A stretch of 64,000 nucleotides of DNA from Colletotrichum lupini (taxonomy: Eukaryota > Ascomycota > Sordariomycetes > Glomerellales > Glomerellaceae), in NCBI RefSeq assembly GCF_023278565.1, contig NC_064680.1, positions 1,550,001 to 1,614,000 on the forward strand. The letters are read 5' to 3'. A program made the translations under genes and the position numbers. The notes under the pieces are model-generated. The model was not told the DNA's origin, did no database searches, and saw only the letters and a program-made list of their open reading frames with translations. Shown here piece after piece: positions 36,042 through 47,469 of the stretch (within the stretch, counting starts at the first letter, position 1; each line of letters begins with the position of its first letter).

Positions 36042-36132
36042 CTAAATAAATCTACTAAATAAATTTACTAAATAAATTTACTAAATAAATCGACTAAATA
36101 AATCCACTAAACAAATCTACTAAATAAACCTA
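36042..36132 (+). repeat. 13-bp tandem repeat, seven copies, inside the transposon
   Basis: Units of the form CTAAATAAATCTA repeat seven times, with small changes mostly at unit positions 6, 9, 11 and 12. Since 13 is not a multiple of three, it would shift frame if coding. Confidence 0.8.
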
Positions 36133-37118
36133 TTAATATACAAACTACTACTCTACTCCTAATATATAGTTAGTAATTAGTAAGCTAAAAATACCTATTA
36201 ATAAGTCTACCCCTCTCGGGCTAAGCACCCTCTTTAGCTAGCTCGACGCTATAGTTATCGTAGCTAACGTAAGCACGCCTAAGGATTAATAAAATACCTT
36301 TTAATAATACGGAATTTAGCTAAATAATAATACGAATACTATAAATAACTAGGCTAGTACGGACGTTAAGATCTAATATATCGACGCTAGCTTAATTATA
36401 ATAGTTATAATAAACGGGCTAGAAGTATATAAAATTAGGGTAATAAGCTAGCGCCTTAAATAGCTCCTATAGGACCCCCTAAGTAATAATAATATCTATA
36501 TAAAAGAATAGATTATACTAGACCTAGCTACTTACGTAGGCTAGTACTAAGAGGTCTTATACGTATTAAAATAAGTAAAGCTTATCCTATAGGCGGGTAG
36601 TAAAAGGTTAAGAGCTATTAATAAAAAGGAGATAATAATTAAGTTAGTTAACTATTTTAGTTAGTAATTAGGTATAGAGCGCATTATACTTAGTTTTCTT
36701 TAATACGTAATATATAATACGGCCCCGGCGGATTGCTCTATCGGGGGGCTAATTAATAGTTATATATTACGACTAATTATTTAAATTTTAAACTACTAAG
36801 TACCCTATAATAATAATCGATTATATTATTAATACTTAGCTTAAGCCGTAGTATAAAAAACTCGTACTTATTTAGGTTAACTAAATTAAGTATTTCGGTT
36901 ACTTAATTACGTTAATTATCGAATCTTTATACGCGAGTATTAAAATACGAGTTTATTATTATACGGGCGATTTTAAAACTATATTTAATAAATTAGTTAT
37001 TTTTTAAGTAAGTTAAGCGGCTATAATTAGTGCTTGTTAGACTTATTATTAAGCTAAGGTATTAAGTACTATTACGAGATTATTTTTAAAAAAAGGTACG
37101 TCTATATATATATTATAA

Positions 37119-37341
37119 TGTCACGAAAGGGATCTCGAGGCAGGTCGGAACGCTGCTATATTAACCTAATTGACTAAAGACTTAACGTGAAGAGGGAAAA
37201 AACAGAACAGTGGGCAGAAGCTGGCAGGCTGGCCCTTTGGGCCCAGCGGTCCAGCTCGTCACGTGACCACTGGGAGCTCAGCCTTGCAGCCTGAGGCTGA
37301 GCCACAGGGCCCACAGGGCCCTGGTGCCCACTGCCGTGACA
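37119..37341. mobile_element. Nested un-RIPped 223-bp element, probable solo LTR
   Basis: A GC-balanced island inside RIP-mutated DNA. It starts TGTCACG and ends CGTGACA, perfect 7-bp inverted ends with the TG...CA form of an LTR, and is flanked by ATAA on both sides (37115-37118 and 37342-37345). It has no coding capacity. Internal features include the palindrome GTCACGTGAC and a GGGCCCACAGGGCCC segment. A solo LTR of a Ty3/Gypsy-type element is the best reading; a small TIR element (MITE) is the alternative, since the duplication is 4 bp rather than the usual 5. It differs from the LTRs of the retrotransposon at 47291. Confidence 0.75.
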
Positions 37342-38390
37342 ATAATACTCTTAAGTAACTTTTATAAAAACTTAGTATATTAAGTAAATAGTTAAATTTA
37401 GGTTTATTAAAAAAGCTATTAAAAAAGTATATATACTACTTAATTTAAACTACCTATAAGCTACTTTATTATTATATCCTTTAGTAATATATTAAGGACG
37501 GTACTCTAATATTATTAAAAAAGATTTACTTATACTAGTTTTAGTAACGCTTAGAGCTTATTATTATTAATAATACTTCTATTCCCCTATTTAATCCTTT
37601 ATAAGTTCGAAGTAAAGGTTATTTATAGGGCTTTATAGCGGGTATCATAGTAGTTATAATAAGTAAATTAAAAAAGCTAGCCGTTAATTAAAGTACTTTT
37701 TTTAAATAAGAGCCCTCTATATTTAAATATAAAAAAGCTACTAAATATATAAAAATAGTACTTATATTAGCGCCGCTATTATTAATAATGTTTTTAATAC
37801 TAAGTAGGGCTACTTTTACTTAACGAGGCTTTAAAGTTATATATAATTTTAATACGTACGAACTTAATATAAAGATATAGTAAAGGTATTAATAGGCTAT
37901 TATTAATAAGGTAATTAACGTAATTAATAATAATACGATTAATCTTATAGGGGCTCTTTAATTACTAATATTTATAAAGTTACGATCTTAATTAACTAGT
38001 AATTTTATATAGTTAAGTATATTATAAAATTTAGTTAATAAGGATTACGCTTATAATATTAATTTTATAATAAAAAGTAAGATAGATAGACTTATTAATA
38101 AGTATAAGGCTAAAGTAGAGTACGAGGTTAAAATAAAAAAAGTTATTAAATTACGGGCTATAGGCTATATAAAGTAATTAATAGTTAATTAAGTAGTTAA
38201 TTAAGTAGTTAATTAAGCTACTTCGTTAATTACGTCGAATTAGGCTAATTCGTTAATTACCGTACTTTTTATTAAAATAATTTAATTAACTATAAGTTAA
38301 TTAACGGCCTCTAATTAGTCTAATCTATTCGAATACTAATTACGTAGAGCCTAGCTTATGTATATGCCCGAGACCGGCGGTCGTGTGGCG

Positions 38391-38447
38391 GCCGTAGCTA
38401 CACTTGGTGGCAGAATAGCGGGAGCTGCTGGCAGAATATCCTCGCCT
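38391..38447 (-). repeat. Right terminal inverted repeat of the DNA transposon
   Basis: Reverse complement starts AGGCGAGGATATTCTGCC and matches the left repeat over 57 bp. The outermost base differs (A for G), as expected if a terminal CpA had become TpA on the plus strand. Confidence 0.9.
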
Positions 38448-38455
38448 ATAATTAA
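38448..38455 (+). repeat. Target-site duplication, right (ATAATTAA)
   Basis: Identical to 34169-34176 and directly abuts the right inverted repeat. Confidence 0.85.
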
Positions 38456-41400
38456 ACCTGGTCCTTCTCTTTTTCTGCCGTTTGCTCTGCCGACCCGCTT
38501 TCCGTTCACACTCAACATGGGAAGTGTATAGCGAGATTGGATCTCGTCAGAGTCCCCCCCCCCCCAGCCTCCAAGGGGCCGCTGCTCATGCATGGAAGCT
38601 TTCATGGAACGATTGTGGAAAAAGTTCGACCGCTTCTGTAATTTCCCAAATTTTCTCCATATCCAGCCCGGGCTCCCAGGTCAGCCCACCGCCTCCAGCC
38701 AGTCAGGGGATTATGTTGTTGTGAGATTGGGTTGGGCTGGAAAATGAGCCTATGAGAGTGGTAGAAAAGAGAGGCGGTCACGATGCCGAATGCAACTTCA
38801 ATTTTGTACAAACTTTTTTTTTTCTCACTCTCATTGCCCGATGACCGGCGTTCTCTATCCAGTTACTCCGTTTACCGCGGGAACAAAAACCTTGGTCATG
38901 ACCAACCAACTCACATTACACCCCCGGTATGCTTAATCTCGTCTTCAGCCTTGTCTGTCATGTGCCAGGCAATGTGAGAACCCCTAAAATTCCCATCCCC
39001 TTCTCCAGACTCCAGACTCCGGACTTTTGAGTTCGGTTCGGTGTCTTGCGTGAAATGCCAGCCAAATGATCTGTAGGACTTTTTGAGTATGAACTGTATC
39101 AGCCGCACATCTGGGGTCATCCATCCTAGTGGGACTTCCGTCACGCACTCTATTTCGCAATTCCCAAAGAAAAAAAAATCCTGAATGAATTACCTGCCCG
39201 GGCCCCGAGCTGTCTGTTACTTGCGCCGCCCGCGCGCGTCCGCGTCTTGATGGTCCCCGATGAGGCCATCCCTGCGAGGTCTACAAATCCAAAATGCGAA
39301 AGGGAAAAAGCCAAGTCTACCGTTCCATCCGCAATAAGAGTTCTGCCTTACCGCTCCTGCTACAAGCACTGCTTCCTACTCTACCAATCCCTGGGGAAAG
39401 CTTCTTTCCGTGACCGAGCGAGAAGCCGGCGAACCGTGGGCTCTGTCGCGACTCACATCACGAGCCGTGAGCCGGCCGTTAAACCTCCTCCCTGACTCTC
39501 CGACTCTTTCGTTCATCCAATCGCACGTCTCACGGACAGCTCTGCACGCAATGTGTGACTGTAAGGTGTGCCGAACTCTGTAGTGAAGACACGGTACACC
39601 GTCTCGAAGGAAGGCCATGTCCCTCTCGGAGATTAACCACCAGCTCCGTAATGCCAGCAACCTGTATGCGCGTGCCGTGATATGCTTACTTTACCTTTTC
39701 ATGCCGCGTCCGTCCGTGAGAACTCCGTCCCACGCTCGTTATCCTCTGTAGCCCTGAACCCTGGGAAAATTGTGGACAATCTTCTGAGGTTACACTACTG
39801 CAAGTCAACAATTAACAAGAACCCTAAAAAGTCCGACGACGAACGCGAGGAATGCGCGACCGCCTCGGGGAGGCGAAATTTTGAAGAAGGCTTGTTTAAT
39901 CACACGAGACAAGGTCCCGGGGGGGTTCGGTTCGTTGCTGTCATTTCCAACTCTTTGAGACACAATTCCAACATGTCACTCGCACACCGAGTCCCACCGA
40001 GGCGTGGAGGAATGGATACGTATCAAAGATTTGAACATCCTACACGCCAAACACGAAGCTCGATGTGCCGGTTGTCCTGTCGTCGATCATTGTGTGAGAC
40101 TGTGAGACTCTCCGTTCCCTTTGCTGAGCTCGAAAAAGGAACGGTAAGGAATTCCCAATCACTCGGGTCCAGAACATGGCCGGAGCGCGGTAACAATTTA
40201 CGCACATCTCCCGTCCCCGTGGGATGGATGGCGCAAAAAGAAGGATGTCTCGGGATAATTGGACAATAATGAATATGGGTGTCTTCAGAGGTTCAGCCTC
40301 CTTCTTGGTCTCTGCCGTGTCACCACGTTCCTATGTAGATCCGATGCTTGGCCTAGACCCCTGGCCCCCAATGAGACCAAGCATTCCTTATTTCCCTTTT
40401 TTCGTTCCTTTTTGTCAATATGCTGTTTCTGTTTCTGCCTGTTATCTTCACCGGTCGACCGGCGGTGATCAAATGTCTCTGTTTCAGCATCGCCAGCTGG
40501 CACCCACAGCTTTCAGCTTCATCCAACTTTGCTTATTGCTCTGCGCCTCCTCTCTCCACCCGAATATCTTCGATCGAGGGATGGAGCTGAAGACCCAAGT
40601 CCGGGGAGTGGTATTCCCGTGGCTATTCTTATCGAGACCCTTCCTCTGTGTCTGTCTCTCGCTTGCTTCTTCCTGTTGGCGATCAGCCTTTTCCTTGTCT
40701 AGGACACGAATCCGGTCTATTGGATGTCGATGCCAATCTTACTGCCGCATCAACAAGTTCAGCCCTTTTTTTCTCACACAGGCGCGGGCTCACAACCGTT
40801 TCAATGACCCACCGTTTCGGATTCTCATTGGTTGGTGGCTGCTTACCTTGGTCTCTTGGGGAGCACTGGGATCAATCACTGATCTTCCCCCCCGCAATGG
40901 TCTCACGTTACGTGCAACCTTGGCACCGTAATGTGCACATCATCACCCTCGAGCACTTTCAACCCTTGCTGGCGCCATTCAGATCCCAGTTGCCCAGTTT
41001 CCGCCTAGACATGCAAGTCGAGGTCAGCTGGTCACGATCCCAAGACAACACTACCCAAGAGATATTGAGAAAGAAGAAATGTCCGTACAAAGCTACGCTT
41101 GATAGGCAGCGCACACAGCCTGCCTGCCTGCCTAGACCTCTACGAATACAAGAAACGGGCAAGAGAAGCGAGGGAAGCCTGCAGCAGGCTATGCTTCTCG
41201 ATACAGCACACTCCTGCGCTCGCTTCCCCCATGTCGCGTAAGACGCCCCGGATCAAATGATGAATCGATGATTTCCCTCCTCAGTCGCCATCTTGGCGCA
41301 TCGCTCGACCACGTTTCTCACACATCTGCACGTCGCCCGCCCCGTATCCGCCTACCTGGGTACGGAGTACGGCAGCACGGCAGAGTACCAGACCCAGGCT

Positions 41401-44113
41401 GTATCTCTAGGCAAGACAGGAAGATACTGGTAGCGATGGGAAGCTGACGGTATGCCGATGCTGACGGCATCAATCAAACGTCCCACGACCCTTGTCGACC
41501 GTATCCCTGGTCTTGCTCGCAATGTTTCCGAAAGGAGCCCATACCATTGCCATATCCGTAGAGATGGGAGTCATCGGGTACAGTAAACACCGTTTGATTC
41601 TTGCCGTCGCAGTTTCAAATGTAACATGGAACAGAGAGAGTCGTTGGCGGTGGTGGCTTAGCCAAAGCACAATCGCCCGATAACGCGAAATGTCGAGCGA
41701 GCACCGCGTATTCCGTAACTACCTACACACAGCCATGGCAGTAGGGTCTTTTTGCCCGGTTTTCTTCCCGCAAGAGACTAAGGAGCGAAAGGAAGGAAGA
41801 CGCAGAACGCCTCGTAAAGTAAAGAAGACCGAGCCGAGGGAAGAAATCGTCCAACGACAGTTCGGCGATCTCCTCCCCTTCTCATACTCTCCCTACGGCG
41901 CGTGGGAGAGCCGTGGAAAGCGTGTGCCCGCCCGTCCTAACGCAAGCCTCCCATTACCAGATCTACGGATCCGCGGCGCGGGGGCTTGTCATCGCGGCGG
42001 TGATCGGGACACCAAGGCTTGCGGTACCATGGCACTTGGATGGGCGGATGGTGACACGAACGTGCCCCCGTCCCATTCGAAAACCTGGAAAGCCACACAA
42101 GAAGCCTCGAGCCTTCAAGCCTCACTACGAATGCCCCAAGCTCCAAACCTTGAGTTCAAGCAAACGGTTGGTTCCTGAGACCTGAGTAGGTAGACCGTAG
42201 AGAGCAGTTTTGGGTGTGATGGCAGTTCCCGTGTTTGCCCAGAGTTAGCGCCAACGAAACACCTTCTTGAAGCGTACAAGCTCGAGGAATACCAAGCCAT
42301 GGCGGAAAGAAAGCCACACCCAAATGAAGGGTTAGTCTTTTTTCTTTTTTTTCCCCTCTTTCCACGATAGGGGAGGACAAAGACATTGACAACTGCCAGT
42401 GATCGAGCAGGACACCACGAGACCACATTACCCCTCGTTCCATCCCACTTGCCGGGAATTGGTGGCTTGTCTTAAGAGGCACTGATCGTCCAAAGCTTGA
42501 TGGAAATTGCCGTCGCGGATCCGCATCTCGATAATCGCGATTGTCGCCGGCTAGCCAAGAGGCCTTCAGCTTGCCCAGACACAACTCAAAATGTTTCCCA
42601 TGGTGCCATGGTGCCATGGCACATTACCTACCCAGAGCCGGGCTCGCGGTAGCACCAGGACCATGGTGATGGCGTCCGCGTTCTCCTTTTGACCTTCTGG
42701 CATATATCTTGGAAAACTTTGGACACTACAAACAAGCGTCGGCAAAGGAGATCGCACCAATATTACGCCTCAAGTCTTGGATTACTTGTTTGTTCCGCAC
42801 CACAATGCGGAACCGAACGAGCTGAATGCCGAGCTGAATGCCGATCAGGGTGTACGAAGAGGTGTCACAATCTGGGCAAAACTGAAGACACAACGTTCCA
42901 CCGTCTAAAGATTGTTTCTCAAGCCATGGTGACACTTCTCCATAGTGTGGCTTTCCTTGTGCGACCACACACTTTACCAATGACGCTGTCAAGACCACTC
43001 GCACCGGAAATCCCCAACGTTCGTGCCGTTCAAGCATATCCATACCATTAAAACATCAGACGAAAAGGCTTCGGGGTCCGTGTTTGGTTTGATTGATCGA
43101 CCGTTTCTGTAATGACAAGGTTGGGCCTCACTCACCCCATCCCTCTCCTCGATTGCCCGAGAAGCCGTAAGCAAGCAAATTCGGAACGAAAACGAGGGTG
43201 CGCTCTTCTCGGGTTCCTGATGGAGAACATGTTGACGTTGTTGGTCTACGTCTTTGTCTGCCCACCCAACTCCGGGGAGGGGACTGGACCGGACCCATAT
43301 TCCGCGGCGAAGCACGGAGGCTTCGGGGAAAGCTCTTGGGTTCCGGGTTTGGGCACACAGTCAGAAGCTTGTTGACATTACAACCTCGTGTCAACGTACA
43401 CAGCATTTATTTGTCTTACTGTTACACAAAGACCAGCTCAGTCAGTTCTGCAGGCTGACATACGTTCCTGTCTCGCTTGCTGCCTTGCCATGCTGTGTCA
43501 CCGCGCCACCGTCAGCAACAACGTCGCAGATTGCTGACATTTTGACGAACAAACCACCCACACACTCAGGCAACTTCTCGTGGGACCTGAGAAACGGAGG
43601 CAGAAACAAGTGCAGATGGGGGTGCGGAGCGGGAGGACGCTCCCAGCCACAGTCCTGATATTGACATGATACTGATGGGTGGTGTGGTGGTCGCGGGCGG
43701 ACGGTGGATAAAAAAAAAAAAAAAAAGACGGTTGTGACGTGCTCCTATCATCCCACCATACGGAAAGCGTCACTTGCATGAGAGAGAAAGTCGCATTACG
43801 GCTGGGACCTAGATACGTGCTTGCGATGCGAAACTGCGGAAAGCTGTGTACTGAGTGTACATGTCCTAGAAGTTCCGTCCACGTCAACCACACCACTCCC
43901 GTCCTTCCAAGCCGGCCGAATTCCGTTACAGTCACCGTTTTGGACAGCGTCTCCTCTGATTGGCGCCTTTTTTCACCCATTGAACGGTACCCAGTTACAG
44001 CATATCCTCCCACTCCCATCCAACAGCAGAGTGTCTGTGATGACACATGGTTACGCTGCATGGTGATCCTCTCCTATGCAGCCTTATCCCCCAACTCGGA
44101 ATGCCTGCGGTCA

Positions 44114-44153
<40 letters not shown>

Positions 44154-47100
44154 GTGCTGGCGGCGCTGGCGAGCTGGCTGGCTGGCTGAGTGAGTGTCCG
44201 AGTGGACTTCGCGTTCGGTTCGGTCTCACGGCGAGCCAGTCATACCTAGCGCCAAGCGGAGCCACGGCCGTGGTGGTCTTGGAGAAACAGACAAACATTC
44301 CCATCATGACGACGACTCTCACCTCACCATCACACTCGAACTCACACTCACATGTCTGCAGAATTCCACGGCCGCGTTGTCTTTTGCTTGGTTTCCCCAT
44401 CCTGTTTGATAAACAACCGCATCCACTTGATGTGCTTTCTCGCACTCTCACTCGCTTCATAATCACCCATACGATGTATGTATTCGTACACACACCCGAA
44501 CCCCGTTTTGTTCCATCCGCGTTCTCTCCCCACTCGAAATAGAAGAAAAAGAACATCGGCTCGTGAAAATCAAAAAGTTCCCAGTCTGTTCCCCATTGTA
44601 AAAAGTGCACATGCAGCGGCGCGACCCAACTTTCCAAAAGTCTTGGCTTTCCGCTCTCGCGCTGACGAACCGGAGGTTCCACATCCTTGGGGTTTTTGAC
44701 ATTTGTTCTCCGTTTCCCGTGCCGAGGACACCGAAAGTTCCTTGACAGGCTGACTGTCTCCGCTCCCGCCAAGCGGACCAGGGTGTTTGTGTGTGGTTGT
44801 CGGTCCAAGGCAAACGTTCACACAAAGGCGGTCAGGTCCTGCCAATCACACAGGTAGTGACTGTGCTTGCTTGCCTGCCCGGTAATTATCATGGGTCGCA
44901 TGAAAACTGTCCGTGAATGTTGTTGAGAAGCGTTGTTGATGAACTTCTGTCGATGGGTGTGACTCACAATGAGTTGGCGATCTTCTCCCCCCCCCCCATC
45001 CCCTTCTGCAACAACCCTTGTCTAAGCGGTTAACCTCACCTCGGGCATTTTCCAGTCACAACGCTTCCTTCAACCCGATCATCTTTTTCCCCCTGCTCTC
45101 CAAGGCTGAGATGGTTGATGAATGACACCGTCTCTGTGGAACCGAGATTCTTGACTTGCGAGACCGCTTGTCTTTGCTTCACCCTCCCTCCCCTCATCCA
45201 GCACCCTGGTTCACGTCAGGTATTCCTACATCTCTAGCTTGGTAAAGTGCTCGTGCAGATGAGCGCGTACGCAGAAAAGAGGGTCATTTTTCTTCACTTC
45301 CCGTGTCACGATGCGAAAGATGTCATTATCCCATCACGAAGAAATCATGTGAAAATCTTCACAAGCCTAAAGTGTCCCCCTTTCTCCACTATACGAAACG
45401 GAAACCTGGCACCGTTTTCGGCTGCCAAATGAATCCACGTTACATTCCCCAATCTTGCCAAACCCATGGACCCCGGTCACACTATGGAGAATAGAAGCAA
45501 ACGAAAGAAGCGGTGGAGAGGGGATCATCTTCTTCGAAACCAAGGAAGAAGAGAAATAACGTCTAGAAGGAGCGGATCCTCGACGAATGGAAGCATTCCC
45601 GAACAAGGACCCTCACCTCCTCATCATCGCGAACCCCTTCGTTTGAGGGTCAGCATGAGCCATGAGGGGCTATGGGGCGCGCACACACGAGCAAACACCA
45701 AAATGAAAAGATGGAGCACAATAGCGACAAAAAAAGATGGCTGGGATATCGTTGTCGGGCGTCATGCTACGGTAAGGGGAAAGTTGAGACTGGCCACTCA
45801 GGACTCGAGAAAAGGGGTTCTCCTAGTTCTCCTCTGGCTTCACCGTTTGAAAAAAAAACTTGCTCCACCCTACTTTCGGTGAAGGCGAAATAACTTGAGA
45901 CGAAGATCAGACCGAAACCAGTCTGCTGGGAAATTTCCCCATCCCCTTTGAGCCGCCTCTGAACCGTGCAATCCCCGTCGGTGAGAAGCCTACGACGAAA
46001 ACGACGACACCGACTTTCCTATCCACGATCAAGGATTCTCCCTTGGCCATTAGTGTACGGATAGTCAAGGGGACCACATCTGTGCTCTCGAGACCCTTAC
46101 ATCGTTTGAGCCTCATCTTCCGAATCCCATCACCATCCCCTTACCCATGTAGCCTCAAGTAACGATGTTGGGAACGAACGAACTCGGGGTTTGACCCTTC
46201 CATTCCTCCCTCGTTCGCCTTCTATGGATACGGATATCCGCTCTGTTGGGTCAGCCAGCCCCAGTTCGTACTCATTGACGTGATGCCTGCTTCAGCCCGC
46301 CCAATCCCGCTGCCAAACGGTTGACTACTGCTGCTTGCCCTTGGCTATAACACGGAGACACAGGCTGCTAATGTTCAATTTCGGCGGTGCCGTTCCCACG
46401 TACACGGGACCCAATGAATGGGGAGACAATTGGAGCCCATCTTCAGCTTCAGCTCCGGTCAGCTTCTGCCGCGTGGCGGCACAAATGTCTCACGGTGAAC
46501 GGGCACGTATGCGATCAAGCGGCGCGGCGAGTGGAATTCTGAGAGACCCTCTTCATTGGAAAAGTTGAGGCTGCAGAATGAAATGCTTCCCGTGGTTCGT
46601 CGCACATTGACGAATGAGCAGGAAAAACAAGTATACCAATTGCCGTGGTTTTGGCGAAATAGGCTTCGCTAGAGTCCCCATCAATGTCTCACTCTCTGTG
46701 ATGCCACGAAGAGAACCTATCTCTAACACGAAGTAGTCTCCGTTGTCCCATTCCCACGAACGGAGCGTGAAGCCAGACCCGGTGCTCTGGTAAAAGCGTG
46801 TGTCACTAGCTTCGCGATGCCAACGCTTCTCCAGCCAGCCACGCCCCGAGCAGAGGTATCTCACCCTATGTGCTACGGCCCGACACTACGGATAGAGGTC
46901 CGAAAATTGGAAAAATCGCATTCGTTGACCCTCATCGTCCTTTCCATTCTGAGAAACCCATTCCGCGCTGCCCTAGCCATAGCTTCAGAACTCTGAGCTG
47001 CCCTCCGCTCACTCGTAGCCGGCGGCAATCAAGTGCCGCCTCTTCGGACATGGACATTTACCACCGGAAAGGGACAAGAGGCATCGTCCAAGTGGGATGC

Positions 47101-47285
47101 CATCGGTGACGAGAGCTACTCTGTTGCTCACATTACCCACGAAACGTAGCCTAGTAGGAATAGAGGGCAAACGCCATCGACCCAAAATGTCGGATATGAT
47201 CAACTCCGGCATCCTTAGAAAAAGCCATGAACCTTCGCTCCGGCGAATGGGAATTTCTGCCCTTGCGGATACCGTCTCCCACTCA
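38456..47285. other. Long GC-balanced gene desert, segment 2
   Basis: 8.8 kb of GC-balanced DNA between the two transposons, with no supportable gene and no RIP signature. It has a 37-base A run (44115-44151), a 17-base A run (43710-43726), a C run near 38555-38565, a TACGGAGTAC copy at 41361-41370, and a 15-bp tandem pair near 42820-42848. Open frames up to about 270 codons overlap on both strands and include homopolymer products, so I do not call them. Confidence 0.5.
44115..44151 (+). repeat. Poly(A) run of 37 bases
   Basis: Uninterrupted A37, followed by GC-rich CTGGC/TGGC-type short repeats. No target duplication or retroposed sequence is seen next to it, so it is called only a homopolymer. 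Confidence 0.85.
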
Positions 47286-47290
47286 CCCCC
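47286..47290 (+). repeat. Target-site duplication, left (CCCCC)
   Basis: Five C directly before the 5' LTR, matching five C directly after the 3' LTR. The low complexity makes the exact length slightly uncertain. Confidence 0.7.
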
Positions 47291-47469
47291 TGCCACACTA
47301 CACAGCCACAGGCTATGTGCCACAACTGGTGGCGACCAGCCACAACTATACATAGGGGCTTTTGCCCACATTAGGGGCTTCTGCCCACATTAGGGGCTTC
47401 TACTTATATTACCTAGAAGAATTAACTACTACTTAATATATTATATTAACCCTACTTTTACCCCCAGTA
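47291..47469 (+). repeat. 5' LTR (179 bp)
   Basis: Begins TGCCACAC. The outer 110 bp are unmutated; from 47402 inward CpA/TpG sites have become TpA. It contains three near-copies of a 19-bp unit (ATTAGGGGCTTCTGCCCAC) at 47352-47407, the first one base shorter. Confidence 0.93.

Larger units (their letters stand above)
34177..38447. mobile_element. RIP-mutated DNA transposon with TIRs and 8-bp TSD (hAT-like)
   Basis: 4,271 bp bounded by 57-bp terminal inverted repeats and a perfect 8-bp direct duplication. The interior (about 34335-38350) is extremely A/T-rich, nearly without CpA or TpG, and every frame is full of stops, so RIP has destroyed any transposase. Read on the plus strand with stops ignored, 36190-36710 gives a plausible protein-like text, hinting at a plus-strand gene, but I could not recognise a transposase motif. 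The superfamily call rests on the 8-bp duplication and its nTnnnnAn pattern. Other groups with 8-bp duplications (P, KDZ-type) are not excluded. A 223-bp younger element is nested at 37119-37341. It is a dead copy; activity would need a source elsewhere in the genome. Confidence 0.8.

Noticed and set aside
34335..38350. AT-rich block as a centromere or a mitochondrial insertion
   Set aside because: The TIRs and 8-bp duplication bound it exactly, and near-total loss of CpA/TpG points to RIP of a transposon.
40224..40931. 235-codon open frame on the plus strand
   Set aside because: Composition is that of translated non-coding DNA, no motif, and it overlaps other frames of similar length.
43739..44542. 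267-codon open frame containing a poly-Lys stretch
   Set aside because: The Lys run is only the A37 homopolymer; the rest is not protein-like and is open on the opposite strand too.
47352..47407. TTAGGGG repeats as interstitial telomere sequence
   Set aside because: The unit is a 19-bp repeat present in both LTRs at the same offset; it is not TTAGGG arrays.
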